A stretch of DNA of 40,191 nucleotides from a virus (IMGVR_UViG_3300006931_000018:1-40191), one strand, 5' to 3'; numbered from the stretch's first letter, positions 7,591 through 17,108 are shown. Made by a program: numbers and translations. Notes: generated from the sequence alone by a model not told the origin.

Positions 7591-9669
7591 ATGGACCGAT
7601 ACCGCGCATATGCTCCGCTCGATGACGTGCCCCTAAACGATGGGGACACGTATTTCCTTGGGTTTTATTCACGCTTCCAGCCCACTTATCTCAAATCGGG
7701 TCAGCTTTTTTATGCGGGCAACATGCGCCTCGATAAGGGCACGGCCAAGGTGCGCAAAGGGTTAAAGGCTCTGTCGAATGACATTACGACCACAAACCCA
7801 ATTCTGATTGTTGGGTCGTTTTCATTGGTCGTGAGTTTAGCGGTTACATCGATTACGCGGGCCGTGAATACGGCTACGGTGACGACCGCAACCAATCACG
7901 GATTTTCCACGGGAAACATCATCAACATCGCGGGCGCGACACAGACCGATTACAACGGAGATTACACGATCACGGTCACGGGGCTAACGACTTTCACCTA
8001 CACAGTGGCCAATACCCCAACAACTCCGGCAACTGGAACAATTTTGGCCAATCATGGGCCTTTGGTTTTTAATGCCTACAATGCGCAAGTTGTCGGATCA
8101 GGAGACTACGCCGACGATACGACGAACACCGAGGGAATCATTATCGCGAGTACGGATACCTCTTACCTCTACCGGTATGGGACAACGACAATCACGCTCT
8201 CTTACCCGGCGGGCGAGACCGTTGGATTGAACGACCCTTGCGACATCCGGCAGTTTCTAAACAAGGTTTATATGTTTCGGGGTTATTCGCGGGTCGGTTC
8301 GCCGGAATTGGTTTCCGTGACCTCAATTACGCGTTCTGGAACGACGGCCACGATTACGCTAGCAACGACAGCAGGGCTTTTGACGAACGAATGGCTCAAT
8401 ATCAGCGGAGCTTCGCCCAATGGATATAATGGCATCGTTTATGTGACAAAGACGAGCGGGACTACGTTGACCTACACGGTCGATGGTGCCCTTGCGACCC
8501 CGGCAACTGGAACGATCACGTATCGCCGAGTGAAACCGCCGCTTTACTGGGACATGAATATTGGCACCCACGCTTGGGCTGTGGTGCCGACGGGGCCAAA
8601 TCCAGCCGGGGCTCCGATTATCAATATGCCTGCGGTGGATTGGGGAACGATTTTCAAAAGCCGGCTCGTGCTTCCGTGGTCACGCGATCAGCTCGTTTTT
8701 TCGGATGTTTTGGATGTTTCGAGTTATGATCCGAGCCAAACTCAGTTTCGAATTCTCCCTGGAACAGCCGACTGGCTGATCGCCGCCTTTCCTTATCAGC
8801 AGGCTCGGCTTCTGGTGCTTTACCGGAAGAGCGTCCATACGGTCTTCCTTGATGGCTCGCTACTAACCATCGCGAGCGCCTACGAGGTCACGCGCAACTT
8901 TGGGTGTGTGGCGAGAAAGACGGTGGCAAATTGCGGTCCTTACATCGTTTGGCTCTCAGATATTGGTGTCGTGAAAATGGAAATTGGAAATGAGCTTTCC
9001 CTCACCAACGCCGAGGCTCCGCTATCCGACCCGATTGACGACATCATCAGCACGATTAATTGGACCTACGCCAGCAAGGCGGTCGCTGTCTTTTGGAATA
9101 ACCGCTATTACATCGCCGTTCCAACCGGAACGAGTACGGTGAATAACACGATCTTGGTCTACAACTTTCTTAACGCCGCATGGGAGAGCGCTGACACTTA
9201 CCCTGGAGGATATGACGTGGTTAATTTCCACGTCATTTCTTATAACGGGAGTAAGCGCATTCACAGCGTTGGGACATTTGGATATGTCTCTCTCTTAGAG
9301 GAAAACGAGGTCGATCAATTTGGGTCGCCCGGACACGAAGCTGATTACGAAATTGCGGGCTCCTTAAAAACCAGAAACTACCTCGCAGGAACGCTCGACA
9401 TAAAAAAAGTTAAGCGCTTCCAACTCGAAGCCAATGTCACGAATGGCGACGCATTCAGTTCTAATTACGTTTTGTCGAACCCCGACTACACGGCGAATTC
9501 TCTGAATTACGTCGCAAGCGACACGACCGATATCACGCTAAGAAAGACGGTTAACCGTCGTGGGGTTTCTTCGCGCCTTGAAATTTCAACCACATCTGGA
9601 CGGCCTGAATTCAAGGCGGTTTCGGTAGAATCGGCTGTATCCTCTCGGGCAACCCTTAATTACGCTTAA
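7591..9669 (+). CDS. gp10-like tail hub/stabilisation beta-propeller with two inserted repeat domains
   Basis: It encodes 692 residues. The N-terminus (YAGNMRLDKGTAKVRKGLK, residues ~41-60) matches podoviral packaged-DNA stabilisation/hub proteins (P22 gp10-like, T7 gp12-like). The centre and C-terminus contain propeller-like blades (RLVLPWSRDQLVFSDVLD, YIVWLSDIGVVKM, AVFWNNRYYIAVPTG, NTILVYNFLNAAWES). Two related ~69-residue beta domains are inserted at ~84-152 and ~242-311, which makes it longer than P22 gp10. Its role is to seal the portal channel and join the head to the tail needle or fibres. Confidence 0.75.
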   Translation: MDRYRAYAPLDDVPLNDGDTYFLGFYSRFQPTYLKSGQLFYAGNMRLDKGTAKVRKGLKALSNDITTTNPILIVGSFSLVVSLAVTSITRAVNTATVTTATNHGFSTGNIINIAGATQTDYNGDYTITVTGLTTFTYTVANTPTTPATGTILANHGPLVFNAYNAQVVGSGDYADDTTNTEGIIIASTDTSYLYRYGTTTITLSYPAGETVGLNDPCDIRQFLNKVYMFRGYSRVGSPELVSVTSITRSGTTATITLATTAGLLTNEWLNISGASPNGYNGIVYVTKTSGTTLTYTVDGALATPATGTITYRRVKPPLYWDMNIGTHAWAVVPTGPNPAGAPIINMPAVDWGTIFKSRLVLPWSRDQLVFSDVLDVSSYDPSQTQFRILPGTADWLIAAFPYQQARLLVLYRKSVHTVFLDGSLLTIASAYEVTRNFGCVARKTVANCGPYIVWLSDIGVVKMEIGNELSLTNAEAPLSDPIDDIISTINWTYASKAVAVFWNNRYYIAVPTGTSTVNNTILVYNFLNAAWESADTYPGGYDVVNFHVISYNGSKRIHSVGTFGYVSLLEENEVDQFGSPGHEADYEIAGSLKTRNYLAGTLDIKKVKRFQLEANVTNGDAFSSNYVLSNPDYTANSLNYVASDTTDITLRKTVNRRGVSSRLEISTTSGRPEFKAVSVESAVSSRATLNYA
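7840..8046 (+). repeat. First copy of duplicated beta domain in hub protein
   Basis: Residues ~84-152 begin VTSITRAVNTATVT and contain DYNGDYTITVT, FTYTV and TPATGTI. Copy two at 8314-8523 shares VTSITR, a YNG turn, LTYTV and TPATGTI. Confidence 0.75.
8314..8523 (+). repeat. Second copy of duplicated beta domain in hub protein
   Basis: Residues ~242-311 begin VTSITRSGTTATIT and contain GYNGIVYVTKT, LTYTV and TPATGTI, matching copy one in order and spacing. DNA identity is lower than protein similarity, so the duplication is not recent. Confidence 0.75.
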
Positions 9670-9672
9670 ACC

Positions 9673-10350
9673 ATGGCTTCGGGATTCATTACCGCAGGAT
9701 ACACTTGGACTGATGGCGAAGTTGTTACCGCGACCAAGCTAAACTTGGCGGCTACACCAACCTTTAATTCGGGACAAACCTATCCGTTTGCAAGCGGCAC
9801 TGTTGCGGCTCCATCGATCACGTTTAACTCTGACCTCGATAATGGAATTTATCGCATTGGGGCGGATAATTGGGGGGCTTCTTGTGCGGGCTCTGCCGTT
9901 TGGAGCGTAAGCACCACTGCATTTACCTTTGGTTATGGCTCCAGTGTGACCGTTACTTCCGCGGGCGTGCAAGGTAGAATTGGCGCCACTACACCAGCGA
10001 CGGGTGCTTTTACGACGGCCACAGCCTCCAGTGGGTTTCTTTATTCCGGGACAACAAATGCTGGATATACCGTCTCTGATGGAACCGTAACAGGTATTGT
10101 CTTTGCCTCGGGTTCCAGCGCGCTAGCGGTTGGGACACAGACCAATCATAACGTGCTTATCTTGGCTAACAATTCGACTGTAAGCACATTCTCTCCAACG
10201 GGATTTTCCATTGTCGGAAAATTCGGATGCAACGGAGCCGGTGAAGTAGCCAAACCAACCGTGACCGGTTCACGCGGAGGCAACGCCGCGTTGGCATCTC
10301 TTTTAACGGCGCTAGCGAGTTATGGCCTCGTGACTGACTCATCCTCGTAA
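9673..10350 (+). CDS. Fibre-like virion protein
   Basis: It encodes 225 residues, rich in Gly, Ser, Thr and Ala with little charge. The N-terminus (ITAGYTWTDGEVVTATKLN) is the kind of attachment segment seen on phage fibres and head fibres. The middle contains GRIGATTPATGAFTTATASS, a common tail-fibre motif. The last 30 residues may form a short helical trimerisation end. It starts 3 bases after the hub stop, so it is probably a short fibre attached to the tail. Confidence 0.72.
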   Translation: MASGFITAGYTWTDGEVVTATKLNLAATPTFNSGQTYPFASGTVAAPSITFNSDLDNGIYRIGADNWGASCAGSAVWSVSTTAFTFGYGSSVTVTSAGVQGRIGATTPATGAFTTATASSGFLYSGTTNAGYTVSDGTVTGIVFASGSSALAVGTQTNHNVLILANNSTVSTFSPTGFSIVGKFGCNGAGEVAKPTVTGSRGGNAALASLLTALASYGLVTDSSS

Positions 10351-10478
10351 TGATGAACCTAGAAAAAGCACTCGAAATTATCGACCAGGCGCTTGCCTCG
10401 GTGCAGTCCAACCGCGCCGGTCATGCCGCGCTTGTGAAAGCAATGCAGGTTGTGCGCGAGGCCCTGGAAAAGAAATAA
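10350..10478 (+). CDS. 42-residue helical protein
   Basis: This short gene begins with two ATGs, the first overlapping the fibre stop (TAATG). It encodes MMNLEKALEIIDQALASVQS followed by a second helix ending in REALEKK. Two amphipathic helices are evident, with no membrane segment. The overlap upstream and a 3-base gap to the next ATG support it as real. Function is unknown. Confidence 0.65.
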   Translation: MMNLEKALEIIDQALASVQSNRAGHAALVKAMQVVREALEKK

Positions 10479-10481
10479 ACC

Positions 10482-11096
10482 ATGATCGATTCCGTTCGCA
10501 TTGTTGACAATTTTTGTGGTCGCATCGACGAGGTGCGTGCTTCCGCACTCCAATCAGGTTTTGGTACATGGAAACCAAACAAAGGAGAGGTTGGGTCTTC
10601 GGTTTATGAGGGGATGAGTTTTTGGGGGCTTCACAGCCTAATGTTGGCGTCGCTGACATCCGCCATGAGAACTCCGGTTTTCCCGAACAACATGTTTTTC
10701 CGCGTCACGAACGAGACGACCGAAAAAGCTTACGTTCATTCGGACCGCCAATGGGGGGCAAAAACATGTGTCGCATATCTATCTCAGCACGATGGCTCGT
10801 TTAAGAGCGGGACTGGGTTCTTTCGCCACCGCGAAACCGGTCTTTTAGAAATGCCGACGCTTGAGGAGATGAAGCAAATGGGGGTTTTTGATAAGCTCAA
10901 AGAGCAGATGGTCGCCGGGGAAGAGAAAGATTGGGAGCAGACAGATTTCGTGCGCGGCATCTACAATCGGGCTCTCATCTTCCATGCACCCCTGTTTCAC
11001 TCGCGCTGGCCAAAGAATGGCATCGGCGATGCCTCAGAGAACGGACGCATGGTTTGGGTCTGTCATTTTCATACGCAAGAAACCCTTAAACCGTAA
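10482..11096 (+). CDS. 2OG-Fe(II) oxygenase-like protein (DUF6445 type)
   Basis: It encodes 204 residues. The HxD...H iron triad is visible: H86 and D88 in AYVHSDRQWG, and H173 in NRALIFHAPLFHS. GTGFFRHRETG lies between them, and R189 in GRMVWVCHF could bind 2-oxoglutarate. This order matches the DUF6445 group of 2OG-Fe(II) dioxygenase-fold proteins found in phages and bacteria. Such enzymes usually hydroxylate a protein, nucleic acid or small molecule. It sits in the virion operon between fibre and ejection genes, so a virion-protein substrate is possible but unproven. Confidence 0.75.
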   Translation: MIDSVRIVDNFCGRIDEVRASALQSGFGTWKPNKGEVGSSVYEGMSFWGLHSLMLASLTSAMRTPVFPNNMFFRVTNETTEKAYVHSDRQWGAKTCVAYLSQHDGSFKSGTGFFRHRETGLLEMPTLEEMKQMGVFDKLKEQMVAGEEKDWEQTDFVRGIYNRALIFHAPLFHSRWPKNGIGDASENGRMVWVCHFHTQETLKP

Positions 11097-11101
11097 TCAC
11101 C

Positions 11102-12550
11102 ATGGCTGAAATTTGGGGAGTAGTAGCAGCAGCGGCAGTTGGTGTTGTCGGTAGCGCCGTCGTTGCCAACAACAACAAACCACCAACGCCCGCCGCGCGC
11201 AATTTGGGCGGCGAACTCGGCTCCCTTGGGGCGCTTTATCCGGACATCCTCGCGACCTATCTTGGAAGTTCGCCCTCGGTCACGCAGAACACGCTTGGAA
11301 ATATTTCTAGCCTTGCGGGACGGAATTTTGATTCGGGACGTTTCTTTGCAGACCAACCCGACTGGGAAGACGCCTACAATCGCGACCGGTCTATGAATTA
11401 TGCGGAACACCCGGAGCGTGCCGGCTGGACCCCCGAGCAATATGCCCAGTACGCGTTTCATGGGGATCAATCGAAGATTGATCCATACACGTCGATGGGG
11501 GGTGGAATTCCTGGCCTTGCTTCGAATCTTAACACCGCCAGCCGCACCGCCAACCTGCAAGACGTGCAAAATCTCGGTAGCCAATACCTGGATATAACCC
11601 GGGGCGCTAATCAGGATTATTACAACGCCCTCAATTCCTATACCACGGCCACACAGCAGCCAATCGCCCCAAGCGCTGCGCAAACTCAAGCGGCGCAACG
11701 CGCGGGACAAGGATTTGGCACATTTGATTCATCGGGGCTCATGGCGACAACGCCGAATGGTAGCCCGCTGCTCGATCAATTGAACCAACGGGCCATGAAT
11801 GCCGGCCCGAGCGGACTGCAAACCCAGCAAAACGATCTTGCAGCCCAGCTTCTCTCGCAAGGGGGGAACCTTAGCGCATCCGATCTGCGCAATGTGCAAC
11901 AGGCTTCTCGCGCAGGCTTCGCCGCACGCGGGCTCGATGCCACCAACGCCTCAGTCGTGGATGAGACCATGCAAACGGATGCGGCGCGGAGGGCGCGGCT
12001 GCTCCAAAACCTGGGGATTGCCCAGAGCGTGCAAAACCAAGGGCTCGCGGAGCAAAACCAACAGAACCAGTTTGGGCTTGGCGTCAGCAACCAGAATTTT
12101 GGTTACGGGCAACTTGGGTTGCAGGGGCAAATGGCCAACCAGAATTTTGGGCTAAACGCTTTCAATTCTAATCTGGCATCACAGCAATCGCAGCAGCAGT
12201 CGCTTAATCAATCAGCGGCTTTGGCGGAACAGCAGCGTCAAGCGCAGCTCGCCGCCCAAGCACAAGCCGTGCAGCTTCAGCGGCAAGGTTATCTCGATCC
12301 TTTTGCGGCTGTCATCGGAAGCGCCGACCAAAATCTACTCGGCCAGACGCTAGGGGTAAACCAAGGAAACATGGCCGCCCAATCGGGGCTTTATGGTTCT
12401 TTGCTAGGTTATGGCCAAGATTTGAACAACACCAATTACAACGCGAATGCGGCGGCGAACATCGCCGGATACAATGGAAATCAGGCGCTTTATGGTTCTC
12501 TGATTTCGGCTGGCAGCAATCTCGGCTCCGCTTATCTCGCCAACAAATAA
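11102..12550 (+). CDS. Ejection (internal virion) protein 1
   Basis: It encodes 482 residues. It opens with a hydrophobic Ala/Val stretch (VVAAAAVGVVGSAVVA, residues ~6-22) that may insert into a membrane. The rest is Gln/Asn/Ala-rich. LSASDLRNVQQASRAGFAAR (residues ~258-277) resembles a motif found in phage DNA-injection proteins. With the next two genes it forms a trio in the position of P22 gp7, gp20 and gp16, which leave the virion to build the DNA conduit. Low complexity limits certainty. Confidence 0.68.
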   Translation: MAEIWGVVAAAAVGVVGSAVVANNNKPPTPAARNLGGELGSLGALYPDILATYLGSSPSVTQNTLGNISSLAGRNFDSGRFFADQPDWEDAYNRDRSMNYAEHPERAGWTPEQYAQYAFHGDQSKIDPYTSMGGGIPGLASNLNTASRTANLQDVQNLGSQYLDITRGANQDYYNALNSYTTATQQPIAPSAAQTQAAQRAGQGFGTFDSSGLMATTPNGSPLLDQLNQRAMNAGPSGLQTQQNDLAAQLLSQGGNLSASDLRNVQQASRAGFAARGLDATNASVVDETMQTDAARRARLLQNLGIAQSVQNQGLAEQNQQNQFGLGVSNQNFGYGQLGLQGQMANQNFGLNAFNSNLASQQSQQQSLNQSAALAEQQRQAQLAAQAQAVQLQRQGYLDPFAAVIGSADQNLLGQTLGVNQGNMAAQSGLYGSLLGYGQDLNNTNYNANAAANIAGYNGNQALYGSLISAGSNLGSAYLANK

Positions 12551-12554
12551 TCTG

Positions 12555-13814
12555 ATGCCCTACGCGCCAAATATCCAATATGACACTACGTCGCTTGCGA
12601 ATGGCATTGCCAATGCCGGCCAAAACTTGGCGCAAGGGTTTCGGGAGCACGCCATCAATCAAGCCAAGGATCGCGAGGCCCAGGGCATCGTTACCGGTCT
12701 TTTGCAGACCAATCCTGATATTCTTCAGGGCGCGGACGATAAAACCCAAAAACTCCTAGAGAAATTCAAGCTGGGGGAAACCGGGTTAAAGGATAACATC
12801 TTTCTCGCCGGGTGGGCCGCCACCACGGAAAAAGGGCTGCAAAAGAAGCAGGAGATGCAGGCCCAGCAATTGCAGCTTCAGCAGTTGCAGGCACAGGCAG
12901 CGCAGCAAGCTCAGGCTCGGCAATTTCTCCAGCAGGCACAGCAGGCCCAAGGCGGGGCGACTGGGCCGCTCAATAACGAGGCATTCAAACGATTCACTTC
13001 ACCGATTGCCCAAGACGCAGTTGAGCTGAGTCGGGCGAGCGGAAGCCTTCCATCGCAGGAAGTTTTGGCTAGAATGCAGGAAAACCGAGCGACTAACGAA
13101 GCGCGGGTTGCATCCAAAGGGAACCCCATCGTTTTTCAGAGCGAAAAGGAATTAAACGCCAAATATCCCTCAGATAAATTCGACTACAATTTCGCTCCGA
13201 TGCCCGACGGACGGGTGGTAATCCCTGACGGAAAAATCAGCCCGCGGGCTCCCGCGCCGACAAATCTTGGTCCTGGGTTCGAGCCCGATCCGGTGAATGG
13301 CGGGATTCGCCCTATTAAAGGCTCACAAGCCGAGATGGACCGCGATGCTGCCAAGGCCGCAAAAATTGCTGCCCTACAAATGCACCTTAATCGTGCAGAT
13401 GTTATTATCAATACGATCAAGGACGTGATTCCACAGGTTAATGGCCTAACCTCAGGATTTGCGGGCGGTTTATCCAAATCTGTTCCAGGAACGCCGGCCT
13501 ATGATGTGGCCAAGCGCATCGACACGATTAAGGCCAATGTTGGAATCGAGCAATTACAGGCGATGCGCGATGCCTCGAAATCGGGTAGCAGCGGCTTCGG
13601 TCAACTCGCCGTGAAGGAACTAGATGCTCTTCAGTCTTCTATGGGAAACCTGGAGGTAGCACAATCGAAAGGGCAACTTCTCAAATCACTCAGCGAAGTA
13701 CAGGACCACTATGACCGGTGGAAGAAAGCCGTAAGCGGAATTGATCCGGATGCGAAGCCAAAGTCGGTGGCTGAGTCTATTTTGGAAAAATACGGGATTT
13801 CCCCGAAAAAGTAA
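12555..13814 (+). CDS. Ejection (internal virion) protein 2
   Basis: It encodes 419 residues, mostly helical. A long Gln/Ala-rich coiled coil lies at residues ~95-140 (QKKQEMQAQQLQLQQLQAQA). The C-terminal third is a helical domain (INTIKDVIPQVNGLTSGFAG, then a helix with LQAMRDASKSGSSGFGQL). The length is close to P22 gp20 (471). The stop overlaps the next ATG (TAATG). The role is inferred from size, composition and position. Confidence 0.66.
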   Translation: MPYAPNIQYDTTSLANGIANAGQNLAQGFREHAINQAKDREAQGIVTGLLQTNPDILQGADDKTQKLLEKFKLGETGLKDNIFLAGWAATTEKGLQKKQEMQAQQLQLQQLQAQAAQQAQARQFLQQAQQAQGGATGPLNNEAFKRFTSPIAQDAVELSRASGSLPSQEVLARMQENRATNEARVASKGNPIVFQSEKELNAKYPSDKFDYNFAPMPDGRVVIPDGKISPRAPAPTNLGPGFEPDPVNGGIRPIKGSQAEMDRDAAKAAKIAALQMHLNRADVIINTIKDVIPQVNGLTSGFAGGLSKSVPGTPAYDVAKRIDTIKANVGIEQLQAMRDASKSGSSGFGQLAVKELDALQSSMGNLEVAQSKGQLLKSLSEVQDHYDRWKKAVSGIDPDAKPKSVAESILEKYGISPKK

Positions 13815-15589
13815 TGCCTTATTCGGACGAGGAAATTCGAGATCATGCGCTTCAATTGGAAGCGAAGGGTGCTCCCGCGGCAGAAATTGATGCTTTTGTG
13901 GCTGGAGTCAAAGCTGAACAGCCGGCGGCTGCCTCTGGCAAAAAGTCTGGTGTGATGTCAGACCAAGAATTTACGGCAGCTCTCCAAAATGCGAAAACAC
14001 CACAGGAAAAGCAGGCCATTGTCGCAGCCCAAGGACGGCCCTCCAGCGAGGGCGCAGCGAGTTTAGGCGGTCAGATTGCTCGCGAATTGGCGTTCGGCCC
14101 CAGAATGGCCTTAAAATGGCTCTCTGGGCATCGCGGCGAAGGAGAAGACGTGGCTTTGCGTGCGGCTGGTCCTGCCATTGGGCAAAGGCTCGGAGGTCCG
14201 GCAGGTAAATTCATTGGTGGAGCCGCCGGAGAATTGGCGGCACAGAGCAATGCCATGCTCCAAGGTCGCCAGCAGGAATTTAAGCCGGGCCAAGTGGTTG
14301 GCGCAGCGGTGGGTCAATTCGGAAGCAAGACGCCAGGCGCTCCACTGAATCCATCGGCTTTGGCGAAAAACGCCGCGACTTATGGCGCTGCCAATGTGGC
14401 CGGACAAACGGCAGCGACCGGAATCGATCAAGGGCGCTTGCCAACAACGCAGGAGGCGCTGAATGCCGCGAATACGGGCGCACTTTCTGCCGGAGTCGAA
14501 GGATTAACCGATACCGGCAAAGCCGCCCAACGCGGGATCGCTTACGAAATCCGCAATTCCGCCGTTAATCAAGTGGTGGAGGAAGCGCGGTCAGCAGGAT
14601 TAAAGGTGCTTCCCTCCAAGGTTAATCCAACGACCGTCAACCGAGCCTTGGAGTTTATCGGGGGCCGCGCCCAAACGGTGGAGGACATGCGTATCCGCAA
14701 TGAGGATGTGGCGCGTTCGCTTGCGTTAAAGGAGTTGGGGCGCCCGCAGATTGCCCCCAGTATCCAATCTGAAATTGAAATGGCGCGGGCCAAGGCATCG
14801 GTCCCTTATCAAAAGATCGAAGCTCTTTCCGAGAATGCGGCCAAGGCGGCGGAGACCCTCAAAAATTCGCAGCTCACGGCTGCCGATTATCACGAATTCG
14901 GGATTCAGGGCTCCGATCCAGCCTATGTTAAGCAGTTGGCCGATTTAACCAAGACCGCATCGGCGGATATTCAGGAATGGCGCAGCCAGCGCCAGGCCGA
15001 GAAGCTTTATTGGCGGGCATTTGACGACCCGAATTTCAGCGGCAATCGGGTGGAAGTCCAGGAGAAGGCAATTGCGGCAGGTCAAACAGCCCGAGAGCTG
15101 GAGGACAAGATTGCCGAGATGACCAAACACATCGGCCAACCCGAGCTGTACGATGAACTAAAAAAGGCCCAAGAGATTTACGCAAAGAGCCACGAGATTG
15201 AGAATGCCTTGGTGGCACGCGATGCGCCGGATATTTCGAAACTCGCGCGTTCCAAGGCCCCGCTGACAGGAGCCATGAAGACGATGGCCGATGTTGGGTC
15301 AGAGTTTCCCAAGACATCTAAGAACACCTTGGCGCAAGGTTACAGCGATAGCCCGAGCGTTACGCGGCAGGCGATCAATGTAGCGACGAAGCCCGTGCGG
15401 TCTTTTCTCCTTTCAGACTTTTGGCAGAAGTATGGGACGGCTCCTTCGTATTACCAAGGTCCGGATTTCGCGGCGCAGTTTGCGCGGGGTGGGACCAACG
15501 CCTTGGGGCGGAATGGTAATACCTTCTTAACGCCGATTCCGAAATCGACCGACCAAGACCCAAACAACCCTTTCTTTCAGCGCCAATAA
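13814..15589 (+). CDS. Ejection (internal virion) protein 3
   Basis: It encodes 591 residues, close to P22 gp16 (609). Residues ~115-180 are Gly/Ala-rich and moderately hydrophobic (AAGPAIGQRLGGPAGKFIGG, VVGAAVGQFG), as in membrane-penetrating ejection proteins. The middle is helical and charged (AEKLYWRAFDDPNFSGNRVE, then REL-rich coiled coil). The C-terminus is disordered. No lytic transglycosylase or peptidase motif is visible. Its start overlaps the previous stop. Confidence 0.66.
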   Translation: MPYSDEEIRDHALQLEAKGAPAAEIDAFVAGVKAEQPAAASGKKSGVMSDQEFTAALQNAKTPQEKQAIVAAQGRPSSEGAASLGGQIARELAFGPRMALKWLSGHRGEGEDVALRAAGPAIGQRLGGPAGKFIGGAAGELAAQSNAMLQGRQQEFKPGQVVGAAVGQFGSKTPGAPLNPSALAKNAATYGAANVAGQTAATGIDQGRLPTTQEALNAANTGALSAGVEGLTDTGKAAQRGIAYEIRNSAVNQVVEEARSAGLKVLPSKVNPTTVNRALEFIGGRAQTVEDMRIRNEDVARSLALKELGRPQIAPSIQSEIEMARAKASVPYQKIEALSENAAKAAETLKNSQLTAADYHEFGIQGSDPAYVKQLADLTKTASADIQEWRSQRQAEKLYWRAFDDPNFSGNRVEVQEKAIAAGQTARELEDKIAEMTKHIGQPELYDELKKAQEIYAKSHEIENALVARDAPDISKLARSKAPLTGAMKTMADVGSEFPKTSKNTLAQGYSDSPSVTRQAINVATKPVRSFLLSDFWQKYGTAPSYYQGPDFAAQFARGGTNALGRNGNTFLTPIPKSTDQDPNNPFFQRQ

Positions 15590-15605
15590 GTGGCATAAAC
15601 TAATC

Positions 15606-15818
15606 ATGGGCTTCGCATCAGCAGACAATGTAATCGGCACCGGATCACTTGCCATGCGTGGAGCCGTGCTCGGCTCGAACGCCTTGGGATCAATCCTTTA
15701 CAATCAAGGCGGCACATTCACGCCAACGCCGCCTCCGCCAGCTTCTTTTATTCTCCGTTCAGATGGAATTTCCTTTTTCCTTCGTCCAGACGGAATATCC
15801 AAATACAAAAGGCCTTAA
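15606..15818 (+). CDS. Small virion-region protein with LRxDGIS repeats
   Basis: It encodes 70 residues: a short Gly/Ala-rich half, a TPPPP linker, and two copies of a short repeat (ILRSDGIS and FLRPDGIS). Small proteins with such C-terminal repeats are common next to tail-fibre genes. No function is known. There is no Shine-Dalgarno. Confidence 0.58.
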   Translation: MGFASADNVIGTGSLAMRGAVLGSNALGSILYNQGGTFTPTPPPPASFILRSDGISFFLRPDGISKYKRP

Positions 15819-15830
15819 TCCTCTTCTCCC

Positions 15831-17105
15831 ATGGCAGACCTCACCGTTTCAGCAAATATTGATACGCTTATGCAGGCGGCAAATTTTGCCGCAGCAAAAA
15901 CGTCGCTTGGGTTGGGTACAGGCGACAGTCCGCAATTCACGGCGGTCAATATCGGCGCGGCGACGGATACGACCGTTTCTCGCACATCGGCGGGGGTTAT
16001 CAACGTCGAAGGTAAAGACGTTTACATGGTTGGAGGGGCCGATGTGGCGGTAGCTGATGGCGGCACGGGGGCCTCAACGCTAGCAGCCCACAGCGTTTTA
16101 GTCGGCAATGGAACAAGTGCGGTATCTGGAGTTGCTCCAGGGACTAGCGGAAACGTCCTTACTTCTGATGGCACCGACTGGCTGAGCGCAGCCCCCCCAT
16201 CTGGAACGCTGCCGAGTCAGACGGGAAATAGCGGCAAATATTTAACAACCGATGGCTCCAGTGCATCATGGGCCACCGTTTCTGGAGGAACCGTATTGGT
16301 CCAAACCCAGGACTTCCGCCTCACGACGGAATCCGGAGTCCCAGTAAGTCCCTCCAATCGCACGGCGCAATCGACGCTTTACTTCACGCCCGCGAACGGA
16401 AACCAAATTGCCCTTTATAGCGGCTCAGCCTGGGTGATGATTTCTAGCGCAGAGGTCTCTCTTGCCTTAAGCGGACTCACCAGCGGCAAGAATTACGATG
16501 TCTTTGCCTACAATAATTCTGGAACGCTTACCTTAGAACTTTCTGCGGCATGGGCGGGTGATAATACGCCGACCGATAGCATCGTCTTGCAAGATGGCAT
16601 TCCGTGTAAGTCTGGCGCGTTAACGAGGCGCTGGATTGGCACGATCCGCACGACCGGAACTACCACGGTCGAGGATAGTGAAGCGAACCGATTTGTCTGG
16701 AATTTGAACAATCAAGCGCAGCGCCGGTTGTACAGAACCGATGCCAGTTCAACCCATAGCTACGCAACGGGCACATGGCGGCAGTGGAACGGCGGCACGG
16801 GTGGGCCGCATCAAGTGCAGTTTGTCTCCGGCAATGCCCTAACCATCGGGTTGGGCGGTTGGGTCGATTCGAAAAAGAATGCGAGCGGAGATACGGACGT
16901 ATGTGTTTATGACCTTGCCCTAAACACAACAACTGCTGGTGGCGATGCCTCGATTACAACCGGATGGGTTGCTTCTGGTAAGGTTGGTTATGGAGCTGCA
17001 TCACAATCGTTGGCCGGATATAATTATATTTCGATCAATGAAATTGCCTTTGGGTCTGGTGGAACAGGCAACTTCTACGCAATTTCGGTGCTTCTGTTCA
17101 ACTGA
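15831..17105 (+). CDS. Tail fibre protein
   Basis: It encodes 424 residues. The N-terminal ~160 residues carry tail-fibre shaft motifs (TSLGLGTGDSPQFTAVNIG, VADGGTGASTLAAHSVLVGN, GNVLTSDGTDW). Residues ~165-424 form a beta-rich globular region (YFTPANGNQIALYSGSAWVM, then aromatic and Gly-rich strands) that is probably the receptor-binding head. Fibre shafts trimerise. It lies just upstream of the GH43-like protein, which supports a host-recognition role. Confidence 0.82.
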   Translation: MADLTVSANIDTLMQAANFAAAKTSLGLGTGDSPQFTAVNIGAATDTTVSRTSAGVINVEGKDVYMVGGADVAVADGGTGASTLAAHSVLVGNGTSAVSGVAPGTSGNVLTSDGTDWLSAAPPSGTLPSQTGNSGKYLTTDGSSASWATVSGGTVLVQTQDFRLTTESGVPVSPSNRTAQSTLYFTPANGNQIALYSGSAWVMISSAEVSLALSGLTSGKNYDVFAYNNSGTLTLELSAAWAGDNTPTDSIVLQDGIPCKSGALTRRWIGTIRTTGTTTVEDSEANRFVWNLNNQAQRRLYRTDASSTHSYATGTWRQWNGGTGGPHQVQFVSGNALTIGLGGWVDSKKNASGDTDVCVYDLALNTTTAGGDASITTGWVASGKVGYGAASQSLAGYNYISINEIAFGSGGTGNFYAISVLLFN

Positions 17106-17108
17106 GCC

